Source: Cryobacterium mannosilyticum
GTDB lineage: Bacteria; Actinomycetota; Actinomycetes; Actinomycetales; Microbacteriaceae
Direction: 5' to 3'
Assembly: GCF_004402705.1 (NCBI RefSeq)
Contig: NZ_SOFM01000021.1
Coordinates: 69,378-133,377 of the forward strand
DNA: 64,000 nucleotides
In this document: piece after piece, positions 6,746 through 14,462 of the stretch
How the letters are laid out: every line of letters starts with the position of its first letter
How positions within the stretch are numbered: position 1 is the first letter of the stretch
Notes under the pieces: model-generated
Database searches by the model: none
What the model saw: the letters and a program-made list of their open reading frames with translations, nothing else
What the model was told of the DNA's origin: nothing
Made by a program: the position numbers and the translations under genes

Positions 6746-8127
6746 CACCCGACGAGATCCCGAGACGAGACCAGAGTGCCCAAGACCGGCGGCGACCCCG
6801 AGGATCCACCGGGAGTATAGGTGCCGGCACCGAGGTCGGCACCCGGGAGTCCAACTCCGATGTACCCGAAGACCGCGTTGTTCCAGTTGGAGATGGTGCC
6901 CGCATACATCTGTCCCCGCCAGGTGAACCCATTCCCGGTGCTGATGCCACACGGCGTGTACAACATCGCGATGATCGGCGCGTCAATCTGCAGATTGTTC
7001 CCGATCGTGAAGTTGCCCTGGCCCGGGCTGCAGGTCGCCGTGTTCCCAGCGGGAACAAGGTCAGGCGTGATGAACCACACGCGATGCACGGCAGCAGTCG
7101 ATGACCTGAAATTCATGCTGTTGGCAAAGGTGAATTTCTTTGCGACCACCACGAGGTCATTGGATAGCGTGACATCACCTGAGTCGGACACACCGCCACA
7201 GTTGAGCGCATTGAAGATTATCGGGTTCGCACCGTTATTCTGCGGGAGAGGGCAGTTTCCGGCCGTTGTCGGTCGAATGTTCTCGTCGAAGAGCACCCCC
7301 GCTGAGGTCATCCAGTCGTTGCGGTTGTAGCCGAACTCGGTCCACACCGGCACGGTAGGCATTGGCATTGTTGGGTTCCACCGTGCAAGCGGGTGCGAAG
7401 GGGGTCTGCTGCCCGATGCCCTCAAGATCCCCCCGATCGTGCCCCCGGGCGGCGGGAACGTCGTCGTTCCGAATGCCCATGCGTCTTGGGTGACGGTGCA
7501 GCTCTTGAGCGAGATTGAGCCTGTGACGACGACCACACTTCCGGTGATCACGGTGTTGTTGTCACAGTCGAGATTGCCGGTTTTGACCTGAATGGCCGGA
7601 ACGGTGGCCGATGAGGTGATGAGCCCTCCGTTGTTGAAGTTCGCGCCGTTGGCCAGGTAGATGGCCGCTCCGCTAGAAACTGTGCCCGGCGTCAGCGCCG
7701 GGGTATACGGGTAGATGGCCTCGACCGTGCTGGTGTCACCTGACGACGCCCCACTCACCCCTAAGGATTGCGAAGTACCTGTGGACGTGATCTTGACCTG
7801 CGAGGCTACCGTGCAACTCACCGGAGTGCCGGCAGCGTTCAGGTATTCGACTGTGGCGGAGTATTTTGGATTCGCGCTCGAGGCAAACGTCGCCGGACAG
7901 CTCCCAGCGCCGGACATTCCGGCTACGACGACCGAGACGCCCGCTTCCGCCGCAGCGCGCGACTGCACCAGGGCTTTGTTGCTACTCGTAACGCCAAGCC
8001 CGTTCACGGTCGCGGCAGTGATCGTCAGGCCGATCACCACGGTAACCGCCATCACCCCGATCACGGCCATCAACGCGCTCCCACGTTCACGAACTCGGTG
8101 AGCGTCAAGTCTCGAGGTCAGAAGCAT
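6745..8127 (-). CDS. Large PilX-like pilus-associated protein
   Basis: A 460-residue protein. The N-terminus RERGSALMAVIGVMAVTVVIGLTI resembles the membrane anchor of PilX-type minor pilins: a Gly at the cleavage position and a hydrophobic helix, but Ala rather than Glu at +5. The large C-terminal part is rich in Asn, Thr and Gly with several Cys (for example GSCPATF, LDCDNNT, KSCTV, GNCPLP, NCGG, TATCSPG and TPCGIS). This suggests a disulfide-stabilised beta-rich exterior domain. It overlaps the upstream minor pilin by 10 bp and the downstream pilD by 1 bp. Likely roles are pilus priming or tip adhesion. The C-terminal domain was not recognised. Confidence 0.75.
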   Translation of the reverse strand: MLLTSRLDAHRVRERGSALMAVIGVMAVTVVIGLTITAATVNGLGVTSSNKALVQSRAAAEAGVSVVVAGMSGAGSCPATFASSANPKYSATVEYLNAAGTPVSCTVASQVKITSTGTSQSLGVSGASSGDTSTVEAIYPYTPALTPGTVSSGAAIYLANGANFNNGGLITSSATVPAIQVKTGNLDCDNNTVITGSVVVVTGSISLKSCTVTQDAWAFGTTTFPPPGGTIGGILRASGSRPPSHPLARWNPTMPMPTVPVWTEFGYNRNDWMTSAGVLFDENIRPTTAGNCPLPQNNGANPIIFNALNCGGVSDSGDVTLSNDLVVVAKKFTFANSMNFRSSTAAVHRVWFITPDLVPAGNTATCSPGQGNFTIGNNLQIDAPIIAMLYTPCGISTGNGFTWRGQMYAGTISNWNNAVFGYIGVGLPGADLGAGTYTPGGSSGSPPVLGTLVSSRDLVG

Positions 8128-8723
8128 GGCAGTCCCACCAATCCGGTCACGGGTACAGGCACGGGCAGAGGTTGAAGACTGGTCGACGAACTGCTGATGC
8201 GCACGGGCCGACCATTAACAGTACTGACATCGAGATTGAGAGTGACACCTCGGGGGTTCACAGCGGGGGTCGACGTGAAGACAGCCCCTGTCGAAACCCG
8301 TTGCATGCCAGTGCCAAGCAGAGTCCAGGTGGCAATATTCGCTGCCGTCGCGGGGATGAGTGCGGCCGACCTCGTCGTGCGCACTTCTCCTCCACCGAAG
8401 TACCAGGCCTGGCAAAACCAAGTCTGCGGCGAAGTTAGGCTGGCGGTTCGGACAGTCAGAAGCTCGGTACCTGGACTCGGCGCCGTGATCTTGAGCGCAC
8501 TGGCGTTGCGCACACCCTGTCCGACTGATTGGGCGACGAGCTGACCGGCGTTGCTCGCCTGAGTCGCATTTCGGACTCTGCGTTCGGAGCTGAGAGAGTT
8601 GATCAGGAGACCACCGACGATCAAAAGCACAACTACGGCAAGCACCATGTAGACGAGAAGTTCTATCAGCGTCGTGCCGGCGTCTGTGGGCCGGGGAATC
8701 GCGTGTCGTGCTTTCGGAGCCAT
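8118..8723 (-). CDS. Minor pilin, PilW-like
   Basis: A 201-residue prepilin. The leader MAPKARHAIPRPTDAG is cut after Gly16 and followed by TTLIELLVYMVLAVVVLLIVG, with Glu at +5 of the mature protein as in class III-signal pilins. Its 16-residue leader and about 185-residue mature part fit PilW-type minor pilins. Its ATG shares a base with the upstream stop. It probably forms part of the initiation complex with the neighbouring minor pilins, and its role beyond that is inferred. Confidence 0.82.
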   Translation of the reverse strand: MAPKARHAIPRPTDAGTTLIELLVYMVLAVVVLLIVGGLLINSLSSERRVRNATQASNAGQLVAQSVGQGVRNASALKITAPSPGTELLTVRTASLTSPQTWFCQAWYFGGGEVRTTRSAALIPATAANIATWTLLGTGMQRVSTGAVFTSTPAVNPRGVTLNLDVSTVNGRPVRISSSSTSLQPLPVPVPVTGLVGLPCF

Positions 8724-9169
8724 CAGGGAACCCTCAGATACACCAGGGTGGTTGCGGTCACCGGAGTGTACGTTTGGCCGGGAGCGGAGATCGACACTGT
8801 CACTGTAACGCTCACCGTTCTGGGATAGCTCGCCGCACTGGACGGGCAGGAGGCCACAGTGTGCGCCCGCTGGTAGCTCGTGCCCCGGCCGTCAGAAGTG
8901 GCCGGAACCGAGGGTGAGGACCCATACGCCGTCAAGGCCAGACAGGTGTCGCCTGCCGTCCTCACGAGAACGAGCTCCTGATCCAGCATCTGGGTTGCGG
9001 TGGCGACAGTCGAATTTCGTTCTGAGGACCGCAACGAGATGATCAGGAGCGGGAGGAAGGCAACGGCGAGCGTGCCGAGGAGGAGCATCGAGATCACGAT
9101 CTCGATCAGACCGAACCCACGCTCGGCCCGCTGGGGGTGCTCAACGGAGGTGATCTGGAGCTTCTTCAC
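8723..9169 (-). CDS. Minor pilin, PilV-like
   Basis: A 148-residue prepilin. The leader ends ERG (Gly18) before FGLIEIVISMLLLGTLAVAF, with Glu at +5. The short globular part carries two Cys (DTCLAL and VASCPS). It uses a GTG start with a poor ribosome site. It is separated from pilA by 110 bp containing a hairpin, so its translation may depend on a weaker read-through transcript than pilA. PilV-like by length, N-terminus and gene order. Confidence 0.82.
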   Translation of the reverse strand: MKKLQITSVEHPQRAERGFGLIEIVISMLLLGTLAVAFLPLLIISLRSSERNSTVATATQMLDQELVLVRTAGDTCLALTAYGSSPSVPATSDGRGTSYQRAHTVASCPSSAASYPRTVSVTVTVSISAPGQTYTPVTATTLVYLRVP

Positions 9170-9219
9170 GGTCGGGTCCGGTCTGCCAGGTAGCTAAAGG
9201 AGATGCAAGAGTGGGAGAA

Positions 9220-9253
9220 CCGAATGGGGAACCGCATGCAGTCCCCCATTCGG
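9220..9253 (-). terminator. Hairpin after pilA: terminator or attenuator
   Basis: CCGAATGGGG (9220-9229) pairs exactly with CCCCATTCGG (9244-9253) across a 14-base loop. It lies 26 bp past the pilA stop and before the minor pilins of the same operon. Partial termination here would give more pilA mRNA than downstream mRNA. No long U-run follows. Confidence 0.65.
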
Positions 9254-9279
9254 ATCTATTCAGGACCAGCCCCTGGTGG

Positions 9280-9723
9280 TTACGGGCACACGCCCGCGGT
9301 CACCCCAGTGCTGTCCGTGATGCGGAATTTCGTGGCACCCGAACTCTTACTCACCCCGTCGATGCAGAAGGCGGTGCCAGATGCCGCCGGCGCGGGCGTC
9401 TTGAATGCGATGGAGAGCGTGTTGTCGCTCTTGGCGAACCCGTACTTAGCAAGGCCCGTTCCGGCTGCCGCATCGAATGTCGGCGCAACAGTCGCACCGT
9501 CAGTGAAGTAGGAGACGACGGCGATTTTCGCCGTCGCGAGGTCTGACTTGACCCCACCGTCCTTGGCCGAGTCCTGCTGGCCCAAGAAGATCGGGATTGC
9601 GATCGCGGCGAGAATCCCGATGATGATGACGACGACCAGGAGCTCAATGAGAGTGAAGCCCTTTTCCTTCCGGCCGAGTTCTGAACGCTTGCGGGCAAGC
9701 GCTTCCGTGATGCTGCGAATCAT
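9280..9723 (-). CDS. pilA: Major type IV pilin PilA
   Basis: A 147-residue major prepilin. The 22-residue leader MIRSITEALARKRSELGRKEKG precedes FTLIELLVVVIIIGILAAIA, the canonical methylation site and hydrophobic helix with Glu at +5. A short globular domain follows, with Cys in TAFCIDG and in the C-terminal GVCP, positions that would close a D-region disulfide. A strong ribosome site (AAAGGA) lies ahead of the ATG. The 134-bp gap upstream may carry its own promoter, and a hairpin follows. It polymerises into the pilus fibre after processing by PilD. Confidence 0.95.
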   Translation of the reverse strand: MIRSITEALARKRSELGRKEKGFTLIELLVVVIIIGILAAIAIPIFLGQQDSAKDGGVKSDLATAKIAVVSYFTDGATVAPTFDAAAGTGLAKYGFAKSDNTLSIAFKTPAPAASGTAFCIDGVSKSSGATKFRITDSTGVTAGVCP

Positions 9724-9798
9724 GTGAATGTCCTTTGCTGGATGGGTGCTGGGAAAGGCGACTGCGTTGCCTGTATTGAGCTTATGGTCCTGCGGTTG

Positions 9799-9810
9799 GG
9801 GCTATAGCCC
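9799..9810. promoter_or_regulatory. 12-bp perfect palindrome in the pilA leader
   Basis: GGGCTATAGCCC lies 76 bp upstream of the pilA start in the pilC-pilA gap. On the minus strand its CTATAG core could be part of a -10 region or a regulator site. There is no direct evidence for either. Confidence 0.35.
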
Positions 9811-9857
9811 ACGAACAGGGGTGTTTGGTGCAGAACGCACCCCCAGTCCGGGGCTGG

Positions 9858-11087
9858 CTATTTGATGTATTCGAAGATGCTGAACATGGGCATGTAGAGA
9901 GCCACGATCATTCCACCGACCACGACCCCGATGAAGGCGATCATCAGGGGTTCGATCAGCGCCGTGAGCTGCTCAGCCGTGGCCTGCACCTCTTGGTCGT
10001 AAAAGTCCGCGATCTTGCCGAGCATCTGTTGGAGGGCGCCGGCGTCTTCGCCCACCGCGATCATCTGGACGACCATTGCTGGAAAGACAGGTTCCAACGC
10101 AAGGGGCCCGGCGATCGACTTGCCCTGGCGTACGGACTCCTGCACCTTATGCAGAGCCGACTCCACGACCCAGTTTCCTGACGTCTCGCCGACGATGTTG
10201 AGCGATTGCAGAATTGGAACGCCCGCGCCGATCATTGTCGAGAAGTTGCGGCTGAAGCGGGCGATAGCCAGCTTTGTCAGCAAGGGCCCGAAGACGGGAA
10301 GTTTGAGCTTCACCGGGTCCAGGACCTTGCGCACTCGATCAGTGTTCTTATTCTTGCGCCACCAAACCGCAAAGGCGATTCCGCCGACAATGAGCACAGG
10401 AAGGAGCCAAACCATGGTTTTCGAGAGCACGACGAGTATCTGGGTAGGCAGCGGGAGCTCACCGCCAAACCCCTTGAACATCTTCTCGAAGACCGGAACG
10501 ATGAAGGTCAGCATGCCGATGACGGCGACAACAGCCATGATAAGAACAATGATCGGGTACGCCAGTGCCGACTTGATAGTGTCACGCAGCTTCCCTTCTG
10601 ACTCAAAGTTGCCGGCTACTGAGTTGAGCGAGTTCTCAAGGAATCCGCCCGTCTCACCGGCCCTGATCAGGTTGATCATGATGGGCGGGAACACGGTGGA
10701 GTGCTTGCCCATCGCTTCGGAAAGCGAGACTCCGGTCTCGACGTCATTGCGGATCGACGTGAGAATCTTCGCGAGGTCTTTGTTCTCCGTCTGCTCCGAA
10801 AGAATATTCAGTGTGCGGAGCAGCGAGAGCCCTGCCGAAGTCATGGTCGCCATCTGCCGGCTCATGATGGCCAGGTCTTTGAGGCTGATGCTCTTGTTGA
10901 ACCCGGGGATTTTGATGTCCATGTTGAGGCCTGTGCCCACCTCAACCTCGGCGACCGAGATCGGCGTCAACCCCATCGCCCGCACCCGCGACATGGCCAT
11001 GCTCTCTGTGCCGGCATCCAGGCGCCCCTTGACGACCTTGCCGGCGACGTTGCGTCCCTTGTAGGCGAACGCCAGGCTGGTCGCCAT
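9858..11087 (-). CDS. pilC: Type IV pilus inner-membrane platform protein PilC
   Basis: A 409-residue membrane protein with two GspF/T2SSF repeats. Each repeat is a helical cytoplasmic domain, the first with FSRQMATMTSAGL-like SRQMATMTSAGLSLLRTL and the second with FSRNFSTMIGAGVPILQSL. Hydrophobic helices lie at about 170-190, 215-240 and 375-400. It couples PilB and PilT to pilin addition and removal. The ATG at 11087 overlaps the pilT stop by one base. An in-frame GTG three bases earlier is also possible. Confidence 0.95.
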   Translation of the reverse strand: MATSLAFAYKGRNVAGKVVKGRLDAGTESMAMSRVRAMGLTPISVAEVEVGTGLNMDIKIPGFNKSISLKDLAIMSRQMATMTSAGLSLLRTLNILSEQTENKDLAKILTSIRNDVETGVSLSEAMGKHSTVFPPIMINLIRAGETGGFLENSLNSVAGNFESEGKLRDTIKSALAYPIIVLIMAVVAVIGMLTFIVPVFEKMFKGFGGELPLPTQILVVLSKTMVWLLPVLIVGGIAFAVWWRKNKNTDRVRKVLDPVKLKLPVFGPLLTKLAIARFSRNFSTMIGAGVPILQSLNIVGETSGNWVVESALHKVQESVRQGKSIAGPLALEPVFPAMVVQMIAVGEDAGALQQMLGKIADFYDQEVQATAEQLTALIEPLMIAFIGVVVGGMIVALYMPMFSIFEYIK

Positions 11088-12478
11088 CACTGAGCCCTGG
11101 GCGAGTAGGAATCGCCGAAGTCGATGCCCTTCGCCCCGCTGACGGATGCTTCGACATGGTCGACCCGGCGGATAAGCTGGTTGAGACCCTCTAGGTCCTG
11201 CGCCTTCTCCTCGGCCGATGCCCGGGAGATCAGTCCCGCGTCTACGAGCTCGGCCAGGTGCTGATCCATGGTGTGCATGCCCAGGGCCTTACCGGCCTGC
11301 ATCGAGGAAGCGACCTGGTAGGTCTTTCCCTCGCGAATCAGGTTGGCCACGGCGGAAGTCGTGACCATCACCTCGGTGGCGACGACCCGGCCTCCACCGA
11401 TCTTCTTGACCAGGGTCTGACAGACCACGCCCTGCAGGGTGGCGGCGAGCTGCGCGCGCACCTGCCCCTGTTGGTGCGGCGGGAACACGTCGATGACACG
11501 GTCGATGGTCTGGGCAGCAGACTGCGTGTGCAGGGTGGCGAAGACGAGGTGGCCGGTCTCGGCGGCGGTCAGGGCGACCGAGATCGTCTCCAGGTCGCGC
11601 AGCTCGCCGATCAGGATCACGTCGGGGTCCTGGCGCAGCACGTGCTTCAACGCAGCGGCGAAGCTGTGGGTGTCGTGGCCCACCTCGCGCTGGTTCACCA
11701 GCGACTTCTGGTGTCTGTGCAGAAACTCGATCGGGTCCTCGACCGTCACGATGTGGTCGGCTCTCGTACGGTTGACGAGGTCGATCAGCGCGGCCAGGGT
11801 GGTGGACTTGCCCGAACCGGTCGGGCCGGTGACCAGCACGAGCCCACGCGGCAGCTTGGCGAACTGGCTCACCGTCTCGGGGATACCGAGGTCCTTGAGC
11901 GGCTTGATCTCGCGCGGGATAAGCCGGAAGGCCCCGCCGATCGAGTTGCGCTGGTAGTAGTAGTTGACGCGAAAGCGCGCCCCGCCGGCCGTGTAGGCGA
12001 AGTCAAGCTCGAGTTCCTCCTCGAACTGTGCGCGCTGCTTGGGCGAGAGGATGCTGTAGAGCGCCGAGGTGACCTTGTCACCCATCCAGCGGGACTCACC
12101 CTCGATCGGCCGGAGGCCACCGTCGACGCGGATACTCGGCGGGGCGCCGACCGTGATGTGAAGGTCGGACGCACCGGTGTCGAGCACCTCGGCCAGTGCA
12201 TTCAGCAGATCGAGGTCCGAGACCTCATTGTCGGTGCTCCTGGTGCGGGAGCGTCGGCCTGTTGTCTCGACCGGACCGGTGTCCGAGTCCGCCGGGAGAA
12301 CGGCGGTCTCCAGCGGGTGGGCGTGCGCGACATCCGTAATGTGCGTTTCAACAACCGGAATTTCGGCAAGAACTTCAGTCGAGTCGTCGAGACCGTCCGG
12401 TTCGGGATCGCCGAGGCTCCAGCTGCCGCCGGCAGCCCCGGGCGGTGTCACCGGGATTTCGTAAATTGGCTGGCTCAT
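11087..12478 (-). CDS. pilT: Pilus retraction ATPase PilT
   Basis: A 463-residue AAA-type hexameric ATPase. It has the PilT-specific start SDLHITVGAPPSIRVDG (about 104-120), Walker A GPTGSGKST (218-226), an Asp box TVEDPIEF, VNQREVG (261-267), Walker B DPDVILIGELRD (284-295) and a His box GHLVFATLHT. Compared with typical PilT (about 345-370 residues) it has an extra acidic, low-complexity N-terminal region of about 85 residues. It powers retraction. It lies between pilB and pilC, with a 19-bp gap after pilB and a 1-bp overlap with pilC. Confidence 0.95.
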   Translation of the reverse strand: MSQPIYEIPVTPPGAAGGSWSLGDPEPDGLDDSTEVLAEIPVVETHITDVAHAHPLETAVLPADSDTGPVETTGRRSRTRSTDNEVSDLDLLNALAEVLDTGASDLHITVGAPPSIRVDGGLRPIEGESRWMGDKVTSALYSILSPKQRAQFEEELELDFAYTAGGARFRVNYYYQRNSIGGAFRLIPREIKPLKDLGIPETVSQFAKLPRGLVLVTGPTGSGKSTTLAALIDLVNRTRADHIVTVEDPIEFLHRHQKSLVNQREVGHDTHSFAAALKHVLRQDPDVILIGELRDLETISVALTAAETGHLVFATLHTQSAAQTIDRVIDVFPPHQQGQVRAQLAATLQGVVCQTLVKKIGGGRVVATEVMVTTSAVANLIREGKTYQVASSMQAGKALGMHTMDQHLAELVDAGLISRASAEEKAQDLEGLNQLIRRVDHVEASVSGAKGIDFGDSYSPRAQ

Positions 12479-12497
12479 GCAGATGTCCCCTTCAGCA

Positions 12498-14168
12498 CTA
12501 TGCGACCACTCGCAAGATTTCTTCGATCGATGTCAAACCCAGTTGCGCCTTGGCCCAGCCGTCTTCGCGGAGCGTGATCATGCCCTGTTCGCGCGCGACC
12601 CGGCCGATTTCGGCGCTGGACGAGCGGGACACGGCGAGGCGCTCGATCTCCTCGGTCACCGTCATCACCTCGTGCACGGCGATCCGGCCGCGGTAGCCGG
12701 TCTTCGAACAATGCGAGCAGCCGACCGGTCCGTATATCGTCGGCAGCGGTCGCTCCGGGTCGAACGCGAAGCGCAACCGGGTCAGGTACTCCGCCGTCAG
12801 CACGGACGGCTTCTTGCACTTGTCGCAGAGGCGTCGGGCCAGCCGCTGGGCGACCACGCAGTCCAGGGCGGACCCGACCAGGAACGGTTCGATGCCCATC
12901 TCCGTGAGCCGGGTGATCGCGCTCGGCGCGTCGTTGGTGTGCAGGGTCGACAGCACGAGGTGCCCGGTCAGCGACGCCTCGATGGCGATCTGCGCGGTCT
13001 CGTGGTCGCGGATCTCACCCAGCAGCACGACATCCGGGTCGCTGCGCAGGATGCTGCGGAGCGCGCTGGCGAAGGTGAGGCCGGCCTTCGGGTTCACCTG
13101 CACCTGGTTGATGCCCGCCATGCGGTACTCGACCGGGTCTTCAACTGTGATCACGTTGATCTCGGGGCGGGCGACGGCTCCCAGGGTCGTGTAGAGGGTG
13201 GTCGACTTGCCCGAACCCGTCGGACCGGTGATCAGAATCATGCCGTAGGGCTTGGAGTAGGAGGTCTTGTAGGCCTCGAAGTTGTAGTCCAGGAGAGCCA
13301 GCGCGCGCACGTCCAGGGTCGTGTTCGAGTTGTCGAGAATTCGCATGACGACCTTCTCGCCCCACACGGTGGGCAGGGTCGCGACGCGCAGGTCGATCTG
13401 GCGGCCGGCGTGGCGCACGGTCATGCGGCCGTCCTGCGGTTTACGCCGCTCGGCGATATCGATGTCGCTCATGATCTTGAGCCGCGAAATGACGCCGTTC
13501 TGGATGCTCTTGGGCGCGGTCTGCATCTCGTGCAGCACGCCGTCGATGCGGTAGCGCACCCGCAGGCTGTGCTCGCCGGGTTCGATGTGGATGTCGGACG
13601 CCATGTCCTGGATGGCCTGGCTGACCAGCAGGTTCACGAACCGCACGATCGGGGCGTCGTCGTCAATGGAGTCCGAGACGCCGAAGGATGAGCTCTCGGC
13701 GGCGGCGTTCTCTTCCTCCAGGGTGGAGGTCAGGTCGCTGAGTTCGTCGTCGGCGCGGTGGTAGCGGGTGATCGCGGCGAGCAGGTCGCCACGTTCGGCG
13801 ACCACCTGGGTGACGCGCATCCGTGACGCCTCGCGCACGTCGTCGACGGCGAAGACGTTGCCGGGGTCGACCATGGCCAGGATGAGCCGGCCGTTGTCGA
13901 CCGCGATCGGAATGACCTCGTGGCGTTTGCAGACCGCGACCGGCACCAGCGAGACCGCCAGGCGGTCGACCGGGTAGTCGGCCAGCTCGACGAAGGGGAG
14001 GTTGGCCTGCTGCGCTCGGGCCTTGGCGAATTGCACCTCGGTGATGACGCCCTTGGTGACGAGGGCGCGCACGGCGGTCTCGTCGGCCGGGTCGCCCGCC
14101 ATCAAATGGTCGAGTTCCTCGATCGGGAGCAGACCGTGCAGGATCAGAATCTCGGTGAGGCTGGCCAC
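12498..14168 (-). CDS. pilB: Pilus extension ATPase PilB
   Basis: A 556-residue secretion ATPase. An MshEN/GspE N-terminal domain (about 1-140) precedes the catalytic core, with SDIHIEP (191-197), Walker A GPTGSGKST (315-323), TVEDPVEY, Walker B DPDVVLLGEIRD (377-388) and a His box. A tetracysteine zinc site follows (C448/C451 and C484/C487), typical of assembly ATPases and absent from PilT. MshEN domains in some homologues bind cyclic-di-GMP, and the adjacent GGDEF-EAL gene makes that plausible here. It is the first gene of the operon. The GTG start has GGGAGAGG a few bases upstream. Confidence 0.95.
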   Translation of the reverse strand: MASLTEILILHGLLPIEELDHLMAGDPADETAVRALVTKGVITEVQFAKARAQQANLPFVELADYPVDRLAVSLVPVAVCKRHEVIPIAVDNGRLILAMVDPGNVFAVDDVREASRMRVTQVVAERGDLLAAITRYHRADDELSDLTSTLEEENAAAESSSFGVSDSIDDDAPIVRFVNLLVSQAIQDMASDIHIEPGEHSLRVRYRIDGVLHEMQTAPKSIQNGVISRLKIMSDIDIAERRKPQDGRMTVRHAGRQIDLRVATLPTVWGEKVVMRILDNSNTTLDVRALALLDYNFEAYKTSYSKPYGMILITGPTGSGKSTTLYTTLGAVARPEINVITVEDPVEYRMAGINQVQVNPKAGLTFASALRSILRSDPDVVLLGEIRDHETAQIAIEASLTGHLVLSTLHTNDAPSAITRLTEMGIEPFLVGSALDCVVAQRLARRLCDKCKKPSVLTAEYLTRLRFAFDPERPLPTIYGPVGCSHCSKTGYRGRIAVHEVMTVTEEIERLAVSRSSSAEIGRVAREQGMITLREDGWAKAQLGLTSIEEILRVVA

Positions 14169-14462
14169 GCGAACCTCTCCCGGACTGTAGAGCGCTGCTG
14201 GAACTGCGAGTGCTTGCAGCAGGGTGAAGCGGCACTCGAAATGTAATGGGTAACGAAAAACGGTATCCCGCCGGGGTGCCGCCGACCAGTCCCGCGATCA
14301 GGGGGTACGGGGGTGAAACGGTACGTACCCAGGGATTCACTTCGCTGAACCGTACTTGAAGAGTAGCGCCCCTTCATCAAGTCGTAGACGCGACGCGCAA
14401 GACCTCCTGCCGGTCAATCGTTGCTGCTAGGTTTTGTCCCAGAAGCGACCGGGGGAAATGCG
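14169..14462. promoter_or_regulatory. Divergent promoter region of the pilus operon and the PilZ glycosyltransferase
   Basis: About 294 bp without a gene. It contains several GTAC-centred words: GGGGTACGGGG (14302-14312), the perfect palindrome GGTACGTACC (14320-14329) and ACCGTACTT further right. No consensus -35/-10 pair is convincing on either strand. The repeated palindromic word is the best candidate for an operator shared by the two divergent units. Confidence 0.45.
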
